Assembly: GCA_012512495.1 (NCBI GenBank)
Contig: JAAZEC010000180.1
Span: 1 to 7,772 of the forward strand
DNA: 7,772 nucleotides
Reading direction: 5' to 3'
From: Erysipelothrix sp.
GTDB taxonomy: Bacteria > Bacillota_I > Bacilli_A > Erysipelotrichales > Erysipelotrichaceae
The position numbers were made by a program, and so were the translations under genes. Every line of letters starts with the position of its first letter. Position 1 is the stretch's first letter. The notes beneath the pieces were generated by a model, which did not search any database, was not told the DNA's origin, and saw only the letters and a program-made list of their open reading frames with translations. Of this stretch, positions 5,570-7,772 are shown in pieces.

Positions 5570-5954
5570 AAAGTACCTCGAAACTTTCATAGTGGTCATC
5601 GGTATAGAAAATCAAGCCATCGTTGGAATACACGATGCGCTTTCCATTGCGGAAGCCTCCCTCATAATCGATGTCAGCTTCATAGTAAATACGGCCTGGT
5701 GCCTCCGGTAGAAGACCCTCACGATTGCCAAAGCGATCGCCCCCAATGCTCATTTGGTCCGTCACTTCCCAGAGGTTACCCTCCGAGGCGACCCAACCCA
5801 GATCCATCGCTTCCTGTTTCGTCAGATAGTTATCGGGAAGCTCACCATGAGTATGGATGTAGCTGGCGACCTCATCCCTGCTAGTTACTATGCCAGTTGT
5901 ACACCCAACAAGCAGTAATAGGACACAAAACAGCGTTTTAATTGCTCTTTTCAT
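5562..5954 (-). CDS. Barnase-type guanyl-preferring ribonuclease, predicted lipoprotein
   Basis: A 130-aa RNase of the barnase (N1/T1) family. From residue 28 onward it aligns with barnase without gaps: LPDNYLTKQEA, LGWVASEGN, SIGGDRFGNREG, EADIDY, GFRNGKRI and TDDHYESF. With a constant offset of 19, all barnase active-site residues are present: Lys46 (27), Arg78 (59), Glu92 (73, general base), Arg102 (83), Arg106 (87) and His121 (102, general acid). It should cleave single-stranded RNA, preferring 3' of purines. Residues 1-18 are a lipoprotein signal: basic start, hydrophobic core, lipobox LVGC with Cys18. The mature enzyme is therefore probably anchored to the outer face of the membrane rather than freely secreted as in Bacillus. 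The ribosome binding site is AAGGTGAG. The barstar-like inhibitor follows with an 8-bp overlap. Confidence 0.96.
   Translation of the reverse strand: MKRAIKTLFCVLLLLVGCTTGIVTSRDEVASYIHTHGELPDNYLTKQEAMDLGWVASEGNLWEVTDQMSIGGDRFGNREGLLPEAPGRIYYEADIDYEGGFRNGKRIVYSNDGLIFYTDDHYESFEVLYE
5575..5579 (-). promoter_or_regulatory. Ribosome binding site fixing the barstar start
   Basis: GAGGT lies 5 bases upstream of the ATG at 5569, within the last codons of the barnase gene. It is the only good site near the several possible in-frame starts, and it makes barstar translation depend on ribosomes finishing barnase. Confidence 0.7.
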
Positions 5955-5972
5955 TTGTTTCTCACCTTCTTT

Positions 5973-6001
5973 ATTGTATCATTTATCAATCTATCTTATA
6001 A
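5973..6001 (-). promoter_or_regulatory. Promoter of the barnase-barstar operon
   Basis: On the minus strand, TGATACAAT (extended -10, with TACAAT at 5973-5978) lies 17 bp from TTATAA (5996-6001), a four-of-six -35. The predicted start near 5966 gives a very short leader beginning in the ribosome binding site. The elements overlap those of the opposing purine nucleoside phosphorylase promoter. Confidence 0.55.
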
Positions 6002-6002
6002 T
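5974..6002 (+). promoter_or_regulatory. Promoter of the purine nucleoside phosphorylase operon
   Basis: TATAAT at 5997-6002 is a perfect -10, and TTGTAT at 5974-5979 is a half-matching -35 at a 17-bp spacing. The predicted start near 6009 leaves about 21 bases before the ATG at 6030, including the GGAGGT ribosome binding site at 6019-6024. Confidence 0.6.
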
Positions 6003-6029
6003 ATTAATAACTCACAACGGAGGTACACT

Positions 6030-6842
6030 ATGTCAGTATATTACGATAAAATAATTGAAACAAGCCTGTTCTTAAAAGAAAAGCTCCCCGTCGCCCCCAA
6101 AGTCGCACTCATCTTAGGAAGTGGACTAGGAGAACTCAGTGATCAGGTAGAAAACCCCATCGTTTTTAACTATGAAGATATCATCAACTTCCCCCAAAGC
6201 ACCATCAAGGGTCACAAGGGACAGCTAATCTTTGGACAATACCAAGGGGTCGACGTCATGATGATGAATGGACGCTTCCACTACTATGAAGGCTACAGTA
6301 TGAAAGAGGTTGTCTTCCCAATCTATGTCATGAAACAGCTTGGCGTCACCAAATTGATTCTTACCAATTCCTGTGGTGCCATTAATACGGACATTGAACC
6401 CGGTGAACTGGTACTCCTAAACGATTTCATTTCCCTCGTGAGTGATAATCCACTCATGGGCATCAATGACGATCGTATCGGACCCCGCTTTGTCGACATG
6501 ACCGAACCGTACAACCTTGAATTAATTGCAGAGGCAAAGGAAGCTGGAAAAGAACTGGGACTCGATCTCAAAGAAGGTGTCTATGGTTTCTTCCAAGGTG
6601 CCTACTATGAAACCCGCGCAGAGATCGCTGCCTTTGGTAAGATGGGCTGTGACCTGATTGGAATGTCGACCGTTCCCGAGACGATTGCTGCCAATCATTG
6701 TGGGTTGCCCCTAGTGGCCATTTCCTGTGTGACCAACATGGCGACGGGCATTCAAACTAAAAAACACAGCCATGAAGATGTGATTGAGGTCGCGACAAAA
6801 GCGTCTCAGACACTGATTCAGCTAATTGAAAAGATCTTGTGA
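6030..6842 (+). CDS. Trimeric-type purine nucleoside phosphorylase
   Basis: A 270-aa cytoplasmic enzyme that cleaves purine (deoxy)nucleosides with phosphate to the base and (deoxy)ribose 1-phosphate, in purine salvage. Length and motifs fit the PunA/human-PNP (trimeric, inosine/guanosine) class: GSGLG at 30-34, GHKG at 61-64, GRFHYYEGY at 81-89 (Arg82, His84, Tyr86), GMSTVPE at 211-217, TN at 235-236 and HSHEDV at 246-251. Base-contacting equivalents Glu194 and Asn236 and ribose-contacting His248 are present. Two family motifs are altered: TNAAGG reads TNSCGA (112-117), and GPxFET reads GAYYET (190-195). The start is the ATG at 6030 after GGAGGT with a 5-base spacer; upstream in-frame codons cross the promoter. 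The GNAT gene begins one base after its stop. Confidence 0.95.
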   Translation: MSVYYDKIIETSLFLKEKLPVAPKVALILGSGLGELSDQVENPIVFNYEDIINFPQSTIKGHKGQLIFGQYQGVDVMMMNGRFHYYEGYSMKEVVFPIYVMKQLGVTKLILTNSCGAINTDIEPGELVLLNDFISLVSDNPLMGINDDRIGPRFVDMTEPYNLELIAEAKEAGKELGLDLKEGVYGFFQGAYYETRAEIAAFGKMGCDLIGMSTVPETIAANHCGLPLVAISCVTNMATGIQTKKHSHEDVIEVATKASQTLIQLIEKIL

Positions 6843-6843
6843 C

Positions 6844-7224
6844 ATGAAAATTACGTATCGGATGAATCAACAGTTCAACAGCATGCAGCTGGCGGAACTT
6901 TACGAAATGGTGTACCAGAAGCCCGTCAATTACGGGCTAATTAAGAATGCTATCTCCCACTCCCTCTATTCCATTGGGGCCTATGATGGCAGCCAACTGA
7001 TTGGACTCGTTCGTGTTATTGGGGATGGGCATAGCGTTGTAATCATTCAAAATCTTATGATTGCCAAAGACTACGAAGAGATGGGCATTGAATCGAACCT
7101 AATTAATCGCGTGCTCTCTCGCTATAAGAGCGTTCCTATTGTCATGATGTATGCCGATGACGATCCAGAAGAACTCTTCGCGAGTGACAACACCCGGACC
7201 CTGAAGGTTATCAGTTCAAGCTAG
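6844..7224 (+). CDS. Short GNAT-family acetyltransferase-like protein
   Basis: A 126-aa protein with the GNAT core: SIGAYDGSQLIGLVRVIGDG at residues 43-62 (beta2-beta3), VVIIQNLMIAKDY at 65-77 (beta4) and a following helix (SNLINRVLSRY, 84-94). The acetyl-CoA pyrophosphate loop, normally Q/R-x-x-G-x-G/A, reads E-E-M-G-I-E (78-83), so both the first basic/polar and last small residues are replaced. The C-terminus is also short and lacks the usual GF...M ending. It may have a weak or lost acetyltransferase activity; the substrate is unknown. The ATG at 6844 is one base beyond the phosphorylase stop with no clear ribosome binding site, so translation probably depends on coupling. Its end overlaps the convergent polyphosphate kinase gene by 14 bp. 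Confidence 0.8.
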   Translation: MKITYRMNQQFNSMQLAELYEMVYQKPVNYGLIKNAISHSLYSIGAYDGSQLIGLVRVIGDGHSVVIIQNLMIAKDYEEMGIESNLINRVLSRYKSVPIVMMYADDDPEELFASDNTRTLKVISSS

Positions 7225-7772
7225 CTTTTTTCTTAAAATAACGATACAACAGCTCCTGGCTATGGACCGGATTAGCCGGTTTGTTTCTGACATAGTTGCC
7301 ATCACTGCCCAAAAGCCAGCCATCACTCTTATGACTTAATTCAACAGCTAAAATCTTATCGACCATCATCTTAAGATTTTGCTGTTTTATTTTGATGAAG
7401 ACCTCAATACGCCGCTGGGTATTGCGATGCAGTAAATCACCAGAACCTATGAAAAACTTCGCCCGATCCACACTACCAAACTTGTAGATGCGTGAATGCT
7501 CCAGGTAACGACCAACAATACTCTTGACGGTGATGTTCTCGCTCACCCCAGGAATGCCCGGGATCAAACAACAGAAGCCTCGCACTAAAAGTTGTACCTT
7601 CACACCCGCCTGTGAGGCCTCAATCAACTTATTCATAATGAGCTCATCATTCAGTGAGTTCATTTTCATGACGATGAGTCCCTCTTCACCAAACAAGATC
7701 TCTTCGTCGATCTCTTCGACCAACTTGTTTCTAAATAACAACGGCGCAATCCAGATGGATTGGGTTCTCTTG
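7211..7772 (-). CDS. ppk1: Polyphosphate kinase 1 (PPK1), C-terminal part (cut by right edge)
   Basis: About 186 residues of PPK1 are in frame from the right edge to the TGA at 7211, beginning KRTQSIWIAP and continuing through LLFRNKLVEEIDEEI; the codon at 7739-7741 is TTG for leucine, not a start. PPK1 reversibly builds inorganic polyphosphate from ATP. Strong family motifs from its C-terminal phospholipase-D-like domain are visible: KMNSLNDELI (around 7640-7670), ASQAGVKVQLLVRGFCCLIPGIPG, VKSIVGRYLEHSRIYKF, IGSGDLLHRNTQRRIEV. In the family the VRG arginine and LEH histidine line the active site. The autophosphorylated histidine and the N-terminal domains lie outside the window. No terminator is evident at the 3' end. 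Confidence 0.95.
   Translation of the reverse strand, partial: KRTQSIWIAPLLFRNKLVEEIDEEILFGEEGLIVMKMNSLNDELIMNKLIEASQAGVKVQLLVRGFCCLIPGIPGVSENITVKSIVGRYLEHSRIYKFGSVDRAKFFIGSGDLLHRNTQRRIEVFIKIKQQNLKMMVDKILAVELSHKSDGWLLGSDGNYVRNKPANPVHSQELLYRYFKKKASLN

Noticed and set aside
5510..5884. 124-aa open frame on the plus strand opposite barnase and barstar
   Set aside because: It is an antisense shadow of two strongly recognised genes, with no ribosome binding site and a low-complexity His/Pro/Arg-rich translation.
7218..7227. AAGCTAGCTT palindrome followed by T-run as a terminator after the GNAT gene
   Set aside because: A perfect palindrome without a loop leaves only a 3-bp stem with a 4-base loop, too weak for intrinsic termination.
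1..7772. CRISPR array, insertion sequence, tRNA or rRNA
   Set aside because: No regularly spaced direct repeats, transposase motifs, terminal inverted repeats or structural RNA signatures were seen on either strand.

Overview
The window looks like a chromosomal segment of a Bacillota (Firmicutes) bacterium with moderate GC. The evidence is strong AGGAGG-type ribosome binding sites, sigma-A-like promoters, densely overlapping genes, a lipoprotein signal on a barnase homologue, and Firmicutes-style CoaD, Maf, HxlR, YkuE-type phosphoesterase and PPK1 proteins. An Erysipelotrichia-like origin is a guess from the gene types, not something I can prove.

Layout. (1) Positions 1-3756, minus strand: six tightly packed genes read right to left. 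They are a YkuE-type metallophosphoesterase, a two-TM protein with a C-terminal PTS EIIB domain, a 408-aa protein shaped like a pyridine nucleotide-disulfide oxidoreductase but lacking its catalytic and cofactor motifs, a NYN-LOTUS putative RNase, coaD, and the first 33 codons of maf (cut by the left edge). Spacings run from 10 bp to 8-bp overlaps, so this is almost certainly one operon. (2) Positions 3842-4888, plus strand: a DUF4236 protein, divergent from the operon across an 85-bp promoter region. (3) Positions 4946-5257, plus strand: a small HxlR-family regulator with a perfect palindrome in its promoter spacer, closed by a strong hairpin terminator. (4) Positions 5276-5954, minus strand: a barnase-type RNase made as a predicted lipoprotein, followed by a barstar-type inhibitor overlapping it by 8 bp. 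(5) Positions 6030-7224, plus strand: purine nucleoside phosphorylase and a short GNAT protein, transcribed from a promoter that overlaps the barnase promoter face to face. (6) Positions 7211-7772, minus strand: the C-terminal part of polyphosphate kinase PPK1, running off the right edge and overlapping the GNAT gene tail to tail by 14 bp.

How the parts may work together. CoaD makes dephospho-CoA, and Maf-type pyrophosphatases remove aberrant nucleotides, so the downstream half of the operon is housekeeping. The upstream half (membrane EIIB plus redox-dead oxidoreductase) is the least explained part and the best candidate for something undescribed. Barnase and barstar form a toxin-inhibitor pair in which the RNase is probably displayed on the cell surface and the inhibitor stays in the cytoplasm. 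Its shared promoter region with a purine salvage enzyme allows a scavenging interpretation, but this is inference. No mobile element, CRISPR array, tRNA or rRNA is visible.
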